Shown one piece after another: positions 1 to 6,584 of a DNA stretch of 6,602 bases. A program made the translations under genes and the position numbers. The stretch is from JANNAV01 sp031384695 (lineage in GTDB: Bacteria > Pseudomonadota > Alphaproteobacteria > Rhodobacterales > Rhodobacteraceae): contig JANNAV010000083.1 in NCBI GenBank assembly GCA_031384695.1, positions 1 to 6,602 on the forward strand, in the 5' to 3' direction. Below the pieces are notes generated by a model. That model was not told the origin of the DNA and ran no database searches. It was given only the letters and a program-made list of their open reading frames with translations. Within the stretch, counting starts at the first letter, position 1, and every line of letters begins with the position of its first letter.

Positions 1-1661
1 TAGGCATGCATCGCAAGCCATCTGCCAATTCTGAACTCCGGCGTCTTCGCGCGGAACAGCGCACCTTCCCTCAGCGCCTCGTCAGTCTCGCCCAGTTGTG
101 CCAGCGCTGCGGCCAGGGTGCGGTGCCCAACGCCGCCGTAAACCTCGGTCCGCCGCAGGGTGCTGATCGCAGCCTCGTATTGGCGGTCGCAATAAAGCAC
201 GAACCCCTGGATCCAGTAATAGAAACCCGGAGGATGCGGTTCGAGGCGAATGGCCCGTTCCATCGCGTCCAGCGCCGCCACTGCTTTCCCTTGCACCGCA
301 CAGATATCGGCAAAGGCGATCCAGGCATCGGCACTGTTCGGGTCCAGTTCCAGCGCCCTTGCAAAGGCACGCTCGAACTCGGGCACCTGATGCTCATAAG
401 ACAGCACATAGGCCAGCACCCAGTGATTGCCTGCGTCGTTTGGATCAAGCGCTACGGCGGCGCGGCTGTGCTCAACGGCCAGTGCGCGATGCAGGCTTTC
501 CGGCTCCATGCTGTGCACCCAGCGCGACAGGTGACTGAAAGCGATCCAGCGGTGCGGCTCGGCATAGGCCGGGTCCAGCGCCAGCGCGCGTTCAAGCGCC
601 AACGCCCCTTCATTCTGCGTAACGGGATTGCCGGTGCCGTTCGAAACCAGGGTCCGGCCCCGCACGCACAGGTCATAGGCCCCGATGCTGGTGGTGCGCC
701 GCCGGGCAGGGGCCGCCACCAGCCGCCCGACCAGCTCTTTCGCGATCCGCGCCGTCACCGCGTCCTGCAGATCAAAGATGTCCTCTATTTCGCGGTCAAA
801 CCGCTCGGCCCACAGATGCCCGCCGCCAATGCTGTCGATCAGCTGCACATTGATCCGAACCCGCCCGCCCGCGCGACGGGCCGAGCCTTCCAACAGATAG
901 CGCACGCCCAATTCCCGCGCGATACGGCGCGCGTCCGCAGGTTTGCCCTTGTAGGCAAAGCTGGAATTGCGCGCGATCACGAACAGGCCCGGATTGCGCG
1001 ACAGATCGGTGATCAGATCCTCGGTCAACCCATCGACGAAAAACTCGTACTCCGGGTCCGTGCTCATGTTGACGAATGGCAATACCGCGATGGAGGGCTT
1101 GTCGGGCAGGGCAAGTGCGGCAGGCTCGTCCGGCTCCATGCGGACGCGAAACACCTGCAAGGGTTCTGCGATGTTCTTGAGAGTTTGCGGCCCCAGATCG
1201 TCGAACGCGACCTCCATCCGGCGTTTCACCTGCGCATGCACGGTCGCCGATAGGCAGATACCACCCGGATCGGCCAACCCTTCCAGCCTTGCGGCCACAT
1301 TCACCCCGTCGCCGTGCAAGTCATCCCCCTCAACCATAACATCGCCCAGATTGACCCCGATGCGAAAGACGATGCGCTGATCTTCCGGTACCCCGGCGAC
1401 GCGCAGGGCCATGCCCACCTGAATCTCGACAGCACAGCGCGCCGCATTCACAACCGAGGCAAATTCCACCAGAAACCCGTCGCCCATTACCTTGAAAATC
1501 CGCCCGCCATGTCTGGCCACGCTTGGGTCAAAGACCGCAAGCCGATGCGCCCTCAAGGCCGCCATCGTGCGTTCCTCATCCGCCTCCATCAGCCGCGAAT
1601 AGCCCACCACGTCGGCGGCCAGAATTGCCGCCAGCCGACGCTCCACATTCTCTTCGGCCAT
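1..1661 (-). CDS. Class III adenylate cyclase with TolB/FlgO-like and TPR regions (3' end cut by window edge)
   Basis: The enzyme should make cAMP from ATP in the cytoplasm. Reading down from the ATG at 1661 gives 553 codons without a stop; the last two bases read TA, so the next codon is Tyr or a stop. Residues 8-170 are the cyclase domain. It has metal-binding D17 and D61, adenine-specifying K57 and D114, and transition-state N121 and R125. Their spacings (40, 4, 7 and 4) match the class III set described for Rv1625c, and the Lys/Asp pair indicates ATP rather than GTP. Residues about 190-310 (SIAVLPF, then LLEGSARR and HLWAERFDR) resemble the TolB/FlgO-like region of alphaproteobacterial cyclases. 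Residues about 350-550 are TPR-like, with repeated ALxLDP motifs. I saw no membrane segment. A weak GGGGA ribosome site lies at 1668-1672. The TPR and TolB-like parts probably sense or bind partners, but the signal is unknown. Confidence 0.93.
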   Translation of the reverse strand, partial: MAEENVERRLAAILAADVVGYSRLMEADEERTMAALRAHRLAVFDPSVARHGGRIFKVMGDGFLVEFASVVNAARCAVEIQVGMALRVAGVPEDQRIVFRIGVNLGDVMVEGDDLHGDGVNVAARLEGLADPGGICLSATVHAQVKRRMEVAFDDLGPQTLKNIAEPLQVFRVRMEPDEPAALALPDKPSIAVLPFVNMSTDPEYEFFVDGLTEDLITDLSRNPGLFVIARNSSFAYKGKPADARRIARELGVRYLLEGSARRAGGRVRINVQLIDSIGGGHLWAERFDREIEDIFDLQDAVTARIAKELVGRLVAAPARRRTTSIGAYDLCVRGRTLVSNGTGNPVTQNEGALALERALALDPAYAEPHRWIAFSHLSRWVHSMEPESLHRALAVEHSRAAVALDPNDAGNHWVLAYVLSYEHQVPEFERAFARALELDPNSADAWIAFADICAVQGKAVAALDAMERAIRLEPHPPGFYYWIQGFVLYCDRQYEAAISTLRRTEVYGGVGHRTLAAALAQLGETDEALREGALFRAKTPEFRIGRWLAMHA

Positions 1662-1735
1662 CGGCTGTCCCCAACTGATTGACCCAGACGCTATAGCGGA
1701 AGCAACCCTGCGGCAAGCGGGGCAGGGGCCGCCTG

Positions 1736-1765
1736 TTGCAATCGCCCGCGGCTTGGCCCTATCCT
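1736..1765 (+). promoter_or_regulatory. Candidate sigma70-like promoter of the monooxygenase operon
   Basis: TTGCAA (1736-1741) and TATCCT (1760-1765) are separated by 18 bp, each with four of six consensus bases. The start of transcription would fall near 1772, leaving a leader of about 60 nt before the ATG at 1835. The match is modest and alphaproteobacterial promoters are loose, so this is a best guess only. Confidence 0.3.
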
Positions 1766-1822
1766 GATCAACGGTGAGCAATCGGTTACTTTCGCCAAAG
1801 CCACCGCGCCAAACCGCGCCAC

Positions 1823-1827
1823 AGGAG
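1823..1827 (+). promoter_or_regulatory. Ribosome binding site of the monooxygenase gene
   Basis: AGGAG lies 7 nt upstream of the ATG at 1835. It is a near-ideal Shine-Dalgarno sequence at ideal spacing and fixes the start of the monooxygenase gene. Confidence 0.85.
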
Positions 1828-1834
1828 CCCGCCG

Positions 1835-3358
1835 ATGATCCGCACCGCAGATGACTACCGCGCCTCGATCCGCGATGGCCGCGCGGTCTATATCAACGGC
1901 GAGAAGGTGGCCGATGTCACCCTTCATCCGCAGTTCAAACCGCTGGTCGATATCCGCGCCCGCATCTACGACATGGCGCATGATGCGAAAACCCGCGACG
2001 TGATGACCACAACGCAACACGGCGAGGTCAACGCCGTGGGCAACGCCTTGCCCTACACGCAAGCCGATTGGTGGGCCAAACGCCGCGCCACCGATGCGGT
2101 GCTGGAAGACGTGGGTGGTATCGTCACGCGCGTCGGCGACGAGACGGTGGGCGAGATGTGGTCGCTGTTTGATGGCCAGGATGTGCTGGCCGAGATTGAT
2201 CCGCAATTCGCCCGCAACATCGAAAACCATATCGCGGCGGTGTTGAAAACCGACCCCTTCCACGTCTCTGCCAACACCGATCCCAAAGGCGACCGTTCCA
2301 AGGCGCCGCAGGATCAGGATCCCGACATGCTGCTGCATGTGGTCAAGGAAACCGATGCCGGCATCATCGTGCGCGGCGCCAAGTATGAAACCGCCGCCGC
2401 CTATGCCAATCAGGCCTTCACCAAACCCACCATCGCCAATTGGGGCAATGCGGCCCTGTCGGATTACGCGGTGGGCTTTGTCTGCGATCTGGGCTCGCCC
2501 GGCCTGAAATTCATCTGCCGCACCGGCTTTGCCGGCCGCGCGCCCGCCGAAGATTATCCGCTGGCCAACAAGTTCGACGAGGTGGATACCATCGTCATCT
2601 TTGATAACGTGCTGATCCCGTGGGAGAATGTGCTGTTCTATCGCCACACCGCCGCCGCCACCTTCATCCGCGCCACGCTGCACCGCTATTCCGCCTTCGC
2701 CTTCGTGCAGCGCAATCTGAAACTGGCCGACATGATGATCGGGGCCGCCCTCTTCAACGCGCGCCAGACCGGGCTGGACAAGCAACAGGCGGTGCAGGAA
2801 AAGCTGGCCACCCTCGCCGTTTACCGCGAAGGCATCAACGCGCATCTGACAGGGGCCATCGCGCTGGCCGAACGCTCGCCCGCAGGCCTGATGATGCCCA
2901 ACCAGTCGCTGCTTTACACCGGGCGGGTGCTCGCCTGCTCGCAACTGCACCAGATGATGCACATCGCACGCGAGCTGTGTGGCGGCCAGATCTGTGTCAC
3001 CCCCGATGCGGCCTCGTTCCGCCACCCTGAAACCAAGCCCTGGATGGACAAATACTACACCATCAACGATCATTGGGTGGCCGAAGACCGCCGCAAACTG
3101 CTGGCCTTCGCGCGCGACATGCTGAACTCCGATTACGCAGGCCACCGCCTGACGTTTCAGCTTTTCGCCCAGTCGCCCCCCTTCGCGCACCTGGCCGCCG
3201 TCTATCGCAACTTCGATTGGGAAGGCCCGCTGGCCTTTGTCAAACACGCAGCCGGCCTGTCCGATAGCGTGCTGGAAGGCAAACCCTTGGCGCGCGGCGA
3301 TAAAACCGTGGCAAACTGGTATGCCGCCCGGCCGCAAACCGACCTCGCGGCAGAATAG
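1835..3358 (+). CDS. HpaB-type flavin-dependent aromatic monooxygenase, oxygenase component (4-hydroxyphenylacetate 3-hydroxylase family)
   Basis: This 507-residue protein has the usual length and architecture of the HpaB/PvcC/TftD group, which has an acyl-CoA-dehydrogenase-like fold. Members use reduced FAD from a separate reductase to ortho-hydroxylate phenolic substrates. The N-terminal part has the typical start (RTADDYRASIRDGR, YINGEKV). The middle has HVSANTDPKGDRSK from H143, near where Thermus HpaB places a substrate-binding His (H142), then DAGIIVRGAK and a flavin-region segment around W203. The C-terminal part carries the family's VAEDRRKLLAFARDMLNSDY helix. The iron-sulfur Cys/His pattern of the related 4-hydroxybutyryl-CoA dehydratases was not recognised, so I call it a monooxygenase. 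The start is set by AGGAG 7 nt upstream. The next gene begins 4 nt after the stop. No HpaC-like reductase is in the window. The exact substrate cannot be read from sequence, so I give no gene symbol. Confidence 0.92.
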   Translation: MIRTADDYRASIRDGRAVYINGEKVADVTLHPQFKPLVDIRARIYDMAHDAKTRDVMTTTQHGEVNAVGNALPYTQADWWAKRRATDAVLEDVGGIVTRVGDETVGEMWSLFDGQDVLAEIDPQFARNIENHIAAVLKTDPFHVSANTDPKGDRSKAPQDQDPDMLLHVVKETDAGIIVRGAKYETAAAYANQAFTKPTIANWGNAALSDYAVGFVCDLGSPGLKFICRTGFAGRAPAEDYPLANKFDEVDTIVIFDNVLIPWENVLFYRHTAAATFIRATLHRYSAFAFVQRNLKLADMMIGAALFNARQTGLDKQQAVQEKLATLAVYREGINAHLTGAIALAERSPAGLMMPNQSLLYTGRVLACSQLHQMMHIARELCGGQICVTPDAASFRHPETKPWMDKYYTINDHWVAEDRRKLLAFARDMLNSDYAGHRLTFQLFAQSPPFAHLAAVYRNFDWEGPLAFVKHAAGLSDSVLEGKPLARGDKTVANWYAARPQTDLAAE

Positions 3359-3362
3359 GCTG

Positions 3363-3788
3363 ATGGCCCAAGACCCCCACACCCGCCTGCGCAAGTTCAA
3401 CACCTCGGTGACCTACCCCGAGCAGAACCTCGACAATGATCTGGCGCAAGCCGTGATCACCCATGGCGGCCGTACCGTCTGGCTGCGCGGCCAATGCCCG
3501 CAAGACCTTGATACGGCTCAGAATATCAACAGCCATGATCCGGCCGAGCAAACCCACAAGGTGATGCAGAACATCCGTCAGCTGGTTACCGAGGCGGGCG
3601 GCACCATGCAGCATGTGGTGAAACTGGTGGTCTATATCACCGACGTTCGCCACCGCGAGGCGGTCTACCGCACCATGGGCACTTACATCAAAGACGTGCA
3701 TCCGGTCTGCACCGGCCTTACCGTGGTGGCACTGGCCCGCCCCGAGTGGCTGGTCGAAATCGACGCCACAGCGGTGATCCCGGATTAG
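3363..3788 (+). CDS. RidA/YjgF/YER057c/UK114-family protein lacking the catalytic Arg
   Basis: The product is 141 residues, close to the usual RidA length of about 130. The family shape is clear: a WLRGQCPQD strand segment, the helix with QNIRQLVTEAGG, the HVVKLVVYITD strand and a C-terminal LVEIDATAV strand. RidA enzymes form trimers and hydrolyse imines and enamines, as in 2-aminoacrylate. In E. coli RidA the key residues are R105 and E120. Aligning the C-terminal strand puts T117 at the R105 position (PVCTGL rather than PARS) and keeps E132 at E120. Classical imine deaminase activity is therefore doubtful. The gene starts 4 nt after the monooxygenase stop with only a weak AGG upstream, so it is probably translated by coupling. 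An in-frame upstream ATG near 3321 would overlap the monooxygenase and adds no family sequence, so I chose 3363. It probably serves the monooxygenase reaction, but the role is inferred. Confidence 0.92.
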   Translation: MAQDPHTRLRKFNTSVTYPEQNLDNDLAQAVITHGGRTVWLRGQCPQDLDTAQNINSHDPAEQTHKVMQNIRQLVTEAGGTMQHVVKLVVYITDVRHREAVYRTMGTYIKDVHPVCTGLTVVALARPEWLVEIDATAVIPD

Positions 3789-3912
3789 AGCCGATTGCCT
3801 TTGGTCCGGGACGGATTGCAGGCAGACCAAGTCAGTCACGCCGCAGGTTTTGCCGCCAACCCCTGCGCTTTACCCGGCCATCGCCAATGCGCTCCGGATC
3901 AGGCTGCGCCGC
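3789..3912. other. Convergent intergenic gap
   Basis: Two transcription units end here face to face. The 124 bp contain no gene-like reading frame that continues a neighbour. The only structure seen is the weak hairpin listed separately. Confidence 0.6.
3842..3867. terminator. Weak hairpin, possible bidirectional terminator
   Basis: CGCAGG at 3842-3847 pairs with CCTGCG at 3862-3867, giving a 6-bp GC-rich stem with a 14-nt loop in which TT/AA could add pairs. It lies between convergent genes, where a shared terminator is expected. Neither strand has a real T tract after the stem, so rho-independent function is uncertain. Confidence 0.25.
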
Positions 3913-4395
3913 TCAATTGGTCTTGCGGCTTGGCATGAAGGGCAGGGGGGCCACGCGCACCCCGTCTTCCATCAGCCCCTTCACCTCTTCAGGTTTCGCC
4001 TCGCCCCAGATCGAGCGTTCGGGCACCTCGCCCTCGTGCATCCGCCGCGCCTCGGCCACGAAATTGACCCCGACATAATCCGAATTGGTCTCTACATTGC
4101 GGCGCATTTCGGCAAAAGCCGCCTCCATCTCGCTGCGCGGCGTGCTCAGATCCGGCTTCACTGATACCTCGGCAGTCATCCCGGCAGTCATCCCGGCAGT
4201 CATCCCGTCGGGCACCCCGGCGCCGCGCCGCCTCGCCCCCAGCGCCGGTGCCATAAGGCTTTTGTGCACCGCCACATCGCCGCAGATCGGGCAGCCGATC
4301 TTGCCCGCCGCCCGCAGCCCCTCATAGGCTGCATCTGATTGAAACCAGCTTTCAAACCCGTGATCTCTGGCACATTTAAGCGAATAACGGATCAT
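3913..4395 (-). CDS. DUF1178 family protein
   Basis: This is a 160-residue protein of a conserved alphaproteobacterial family of unknown function. The N-terminus MIRYSLKC is the family's usual start, followed by C8, H12 and the pair C35-P-I-C38-G, which suggests a small zinc-binding domain. The C-terminal third has the family block NSDYVGVNFVAEARRMHEGE and ends in a VAPLPFMP stretch. The ATG at 4395 has AAGG at 4401-4404, 5 nt upstream. An ATG five codons earlier (4410) has no good site and adds residues the family lacks, so I chose 4395. Between the two conserved parts is a linker with three copies of Gly-Met-Thr-Ala, encoded by a 12-bp tandem repeat. The gene lies 62 nt downstream of the NUDIX gene on the same strand and is probably cotranscribed with it. 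I cannot assign a function. Confidence 0.9.
   Translation of the reverse strand: MIRYSLKCARDHGFESWFQSDAAYEGLRAAGKIGCPICGDVAVHKSLMAPALGARRRGAGVPDGMTAGMTAGMTAEVSVKPDLSTPRSEMEAAFAEMRRNVETNSDYVGVNFVAEARRMHEGEVPERSIWGEAKPEEVKGLMEDGVRVAPLPFMPSRKTN
4171..4206. repeat. Three perfect 12-bp tandem repeats inside the DUF1178 gene
   Basis: The unit GGCAGTCATCCC is present three times without mismatch at 4171-4182, 4183-4194 and 4195-4206. Read on the minus strand it encodes Gly-Met-Thr-Ala three times. The unit length is a multiple of three, so copy-number change would keep the frame. It lies in the linker between the Cys-containing N-terminal part and the conserved C-terminal block. Confidence 0.95.
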
Positions 4396-4457
4396 GACAG
4401 CCTTGCGCATTCCAAGCCGAAACTCTGCGCCCTATTTGGCACCAGATCAAGGCGGCT

Positions 4458-5003
4458 TCACACCGGATCAAGTTTGGCCACAGCCAGAAAGGCCGGGTTT
4501 TCGGGCAGGGCGCGCAGCAGTTCGATCAACTCCGGTTCCGCCACCAGAAGCTGCGCCTGTTCCGGCGTGAACCACTTGCGACGGCGTTGCTTGCGCTCGG
4601 GGAACCGCCGCTTCAACCGCGCCACCCGCAGCCCGAACACTGCAACCACGCAAGGAATGCTGGGTTTCGCCCCCATCACCCCGTCGCCCATCACCCCGTC
4701 GCCCGCAACCCTGTCGCCCATCACCTTGTCATAATGAAACCGGCCCCACAGCGTTGGCTGAACCATCCCCTCAACCCCTGCCTCTTCCCAGGCCTCAACG
4801 GCGGCGGCCTCCGCCAGACTTTTGCCCGCGATGGGCCAGCCTTTCGGGATAACCCAGCGCCCGGTGTCGCGGCTGGTGATCAACAAAATCTGCACCTCGC
4901 CCTCAGAGACGCGCCAACAGATCGCGCCAAGCTGGGTGGCACAAAGTTCGCTCTGCAGGCCATGGTCTGCCGCGCCCGCAACGGGTGATAAAATCCGGTT
5001 CAT
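4458..5003 (-). CDS. NUDIX hydrolase
   Basis: NUDIX enzymes hydrolyse nucleoside diphosphates linked to other groups; the substrate here is unknown. The protein has 181 residues from the ATG at 5003. The Nudix box runs from G55 to V77: G55-x5-K61-x7-V69-E70-A71-W72-E73-E74-A75-G76-V77. The metal-binding glutamates E70, E73 and E74 are kept. Two consensus positions differ, K61 for Glu and V69 for Arg. As I recall, similar changes are common in alphaproteobacterial proteins with WVIPKGWP before the box, a group near diphosphoinositol-polyphosphate phosphohydrolases. After the box, the GRFHYDK strand is separated from PCVVAVFGLRV by an unusual loop rich in Gly, Asp, Val and Met, encoded by a 15-bp tandem repeat. 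A TTG two codons upstream is an alternative start with no advantage. The gene is probably the first of a pair with the DUF1178 gene. Confidence 0.93.
   Translation of the reverse strand: MNRILSPVAGAADHGLQSELCATQLGAICWRVSEGEVQILLITSRDTGRWVIPKGWPIAGKSLAEAAAVEAWEEAGVEGMVQPTLWGRFHYDKVMGDRVAGDGVMGDGVMGAKPSIPCVVAVFGLRVARLKRRFPERKQRRRKWFTPEQAQLLVAEPELIELLRALPENPAFLAVAKLDPV
4672..4731. repeat. Four 15-bp tandem units inside the NUDIX gene
   Basis: Units lie at 4672-4686, 4687-4701, 4702-4716 and 4717-4731. The first two are identical (CCCATCACCCCGTCG); the third and fourth have diverged by a few bases. On the minus strand they encode degenerate copies of Gly-Asp-Gly-Val-Met in a loop between two core strands. 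The unit length keeps the frame. The end nearer the protein's N-terminus is more diverged, consistent with recent duplication of the downstream units. Confidence 0.9.
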
Positions 5004-5126
5004 CTGCAAAATGCCTGTACCTTTTTACGTTCTTCCCGTCTTTCGCGGGCCTGCTCTGCCTTGATTATCTCATATTCATGAAGGTTTGCATAGCGCCGGC
5101 CTGAACTGGTGCAAAGCAGCCGTCCC
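5004..5126. other. Intergenic region upstream of the NUDIX gene
   Basis: These 123 bp separate the amidase stop from the NUDIX start. They are richer in A and T than the rest of the window, as a promoter region would be. No strong terminator for the amidase was seen. A minus-strand frame running through here ends in TGA overlapping the NUDIX ATG as ATGA; it is discussed as a finding and not called as a gene. Confidence 0.5.
5064..5092 (-). promoter_or_regulatory. Candidate promoter of the NUDIX-DUF1178 pair
   Basis: On the minus strand a GATAAT box (5064-5069) matches five of six bases of the -10 consensus. The hexamer 17 bp upstream (5087-5092, TATGCA) matches the -35 box poorly. Transcription would start near 5057, about 55 nt before the ATG. 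The AT-rich setting supports it, but the -35 is weak. Confidence 0.3.
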
Positions 5127-6551
5127 TCACAGCGGCGGCGGGTATTTTTGCGGCCACCCCGTCGCCAGATGATAGGCCTGCCCCATCGCCAACACCCGCG
5201 CATCCGCCCCCACCGCGCCGATAATCTGCATCCCCATGGGCAAGCCAGCCCCCGCCGACCCCGCTCGCCCAAACCCAACTGGTACATTCAGCGCGGGCAA
5301 GCCGATCAGACTTGCCGGGATCACCACCTCCATCCAGCGGTGATAGGTGTCCATCGCCCGCCCGTTGATGCTTTGCGGCCAGCGCCATTCCACCGGAAAC
5401 GGCCAGACCTGTGCCGTCGGCAGCACCAGCGCATCATAGCGCGCGAACAGCCGCGCCGCCTCGGCGTACCACTGCGACCGGATCACACTCGCCGCATAAA
5501 CCGCCTCGGCACCCAGATGCAGGCCCTGCTCGATCTCCCAGATGGTTTCGGGTTTCAGCGCCGCCCGCTGTCGCGGATCGTCATAATAGCCGCGCAAGCC
5601 GTTCGCGTTCAGCATCGCCCGCAGCGTCACCCAGGCCTGCCAGATCGCCTCTGCCGCAAACGGCGGTGCCACCGGCTCCACCACCGCCCCAAGGCCCTCA
5701 AACACCGCAAGCCCCCGCTCGCACAAGTCAAGTATCCCTGGCTCGCAGCCATAAGCCCCGCCCCAATCGCCCAACCAGCCGACCCGCAACCCCTTGATGT
5801 CGATATCCAGCCGGTTGGCGAAAGGCTCGGGCGCGCGGCCAAACGGCACCTCCGGGTTCACCCCCGCCTGCACCTCCAGCAGCCGCGCCACATCTTCCAC
5901 ATCGCGCGCCATCGGCCCCTCGGTCGCCAGCGTGGCCAAAAACCCGTCGCCATCCGCATCGCCCGGCACCAGCCCCCAACTGGGGCGAAAGCCATACACG
6001 TTGCAAAACGCCGCCGGATTGCGCAGCGACCCCATCATGTCCGACCCGTCCGCCACCGCCACCATCCGTGCCGCCAGCGCCGCCGCTGCCCCGCCCGAAC
6101 TGCCCCCCGCCGTCATCCGGGCATCATAAGGATTGCGCGTGACGCCGTGCACAAGGTTGAACGAATGGCTGCCATGCCCCCATTCCGGCGTATTGGTCTT
6201 GCCGATGAAAATCGCCCCCGCCGCCCGCATCCGTGCCGCCAGCAGATCATCCTTCACCGGCATGAAATCGGCAAACAGCGGCGAGCCCCAGGTGGTCCTC
6301 AGCCCCTTGGTGGCGCACAAATCCTTCACCGCCATCGGTATCCCGTGCAGCCAGCCGCCCGGCACCGCATCATCTGCCGTCCGCGCCTCGGCCATCAATT
6401 CATCGCGCGGCCGCAGCGACACCACCGCATTCAGCCCCGGATTGACCACCGCAATCCGGTCCAGACAGGCCGCCATCACCTCCGAAGGCGCCAGCTTGCG
6501 CGCCGCTATCAACCGCGACACCTGGCTCGCCGACATCGCGCATATGTCCAC
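5127..6551 (-). CDS. Amidase-signature family hydrolase
   Basis: This 474-residue enzyme (from the GTG start) should hydrolyse an amide bond in the cytoplasm using the Ser-cisSer-Lys triad. Numbered from that GTG, K76 sits in GIPMAVKD, cis-Ser S151 in AGGSSGGAAAALA and nucleophile S175 in DMMGSLRNPAAF. The spacings of 75 and 24 equal those of K142, S217 and S241 in fatty acid amide hydrolase, so the triad is complete. The length is normal for the family and the C-terminal MGMQIIGAVGADARVL block is typical. The substrate is unknown; the family includes general amidases, and there are no GatB or GatC genes here to suggest a tRNA role. GTG at 6551 has AAAGG 7 nt upstream and gives the N-terminus (M)DICAMSASQVSRLI, which fits the family. 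An in-frame ATG at 6569 is six codons earlier, has a poor ribosome site and reads into intergenic-looking sequence. An ATG at 6536 is also possible but has no site. Confidence 0.93.
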   Translation of the reverse strand: MDICAMSASQVSRLIAARKLAPSEVMAACLDRIAVVNPGLNAVVSLRPRDELMAEARTADDAVPGGWLHGIPMAVKDLCATKGLRTTWGSPLFADFMPVKDDLLAARMRAAGAIFIGKTNTPEWGHGSHSFNLVHGVTRNPYDARMTAGGSSGGAAAALAARMVAVADGSDMMGSLRNPAAFCNVYGFRPSWGLVPGDADGDGFLATLATEGPMARDVEDVARLLEVQAGVNPEVPFGRAPEPFANRLDIDIKGLRVGWLGDWGGAYGCEPGILDLCERGLAVFEGLGAVVEPVAPPFAAEAIWQAWVTLRAMLNANGLRGYYDDPRQRAALKPETIWEIEQGLHLGAEAVYAASVIRSQWYAEAARLFARYDALVLPTAQVWPFPVEWRWPQSINGRAMDTYHRWMEVVIPASLIGLPALNVPVGFGRAGSAGAGLPMGMQIIGAVGADARVLAMGQAYHLATGWPQKYPPPL

Positions 6552-6558
6552 GCCTTCA

Positions 6559-6563
6559 CCTTT
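6559..6563 (-). promoter_or_regulatory. Ribosome binding site favouring a GTG start of the amidase
   Basis: On the minus strand AAAGG lies 7 nt before the GTG at 6551. The alternative ATG at 6569 would place this motif inside the coding sequence, three codons into the protein, which argues for the GTG. Confidence 0.6.
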
Positions 6564-6584
6564 GCACATATATCCCGGGGGGTG

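Larger units (their letters stand above)
1662..1834. promoter_or_regulatory. Divergent intergenic region between cyclase and monooxygenase operon
   Basis: This 173-bp stretch separates two divergently transcribed genes, so it must hold the promoters for both. For the plus strand the best candidate is TTGCAA at 1736-1741 and TATCCT at 1760-1765, an 18-bp spacer with 4 of 6 matches in each box. For the minus strand a TATAGC box lies at 1690-1695 but has no convincing -35 partner. GCAATCG occurs twice, at 1738-1744 and 1778-1784, which could be a direct-repeat operator or chance. No clear long inverted repeat was found. Confidence 0.5.

Noticed and set aside
6..1253. A 415-codon open frame on the plus strand
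   Set aside because: It is antisense to the cyclase gene, which has a full catalytic set. The plus-strand product looks like a mirror-frame translation rich in Arg, Gln and His.
3237..3362. An N-terminal extension of the RidA-family frame
   Set aside because: The extra 42 codons overlap the monooxygenase 3' end in another frame and add no family sequence; the normal RidA length fits the ATG at 3363.
1691..3403. A 570-codon open frame on the minus strand, the longest complete frame in the window
   Set aside because: It lies antisense to the monooxygenase gene, whose protein is a clear family member with a strong ribosome site. Such frames arise from GC-rich codon bias, and the product (rich in Gly, His, Gln and Val) resembles no family I know.
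3240..3839. A 199-codon minus-strand frame
   Set aside because: It is antisense to the RidA-family gene, which is well supported by family motifs.
4171..4206. Tandem repeats as a CRISPR array or regulatory iteron set
   Set aside because: Units are contiguous with no spacers, lie inside a coding sequence and keep its frame, so they are a protein-coding repeat.
5411..6129. Plus-strand frames rich in Pro, Ala, Ser and Arg
   Set aside because: They are antisense to the amidase gene and show only composition expected from its codon bias.
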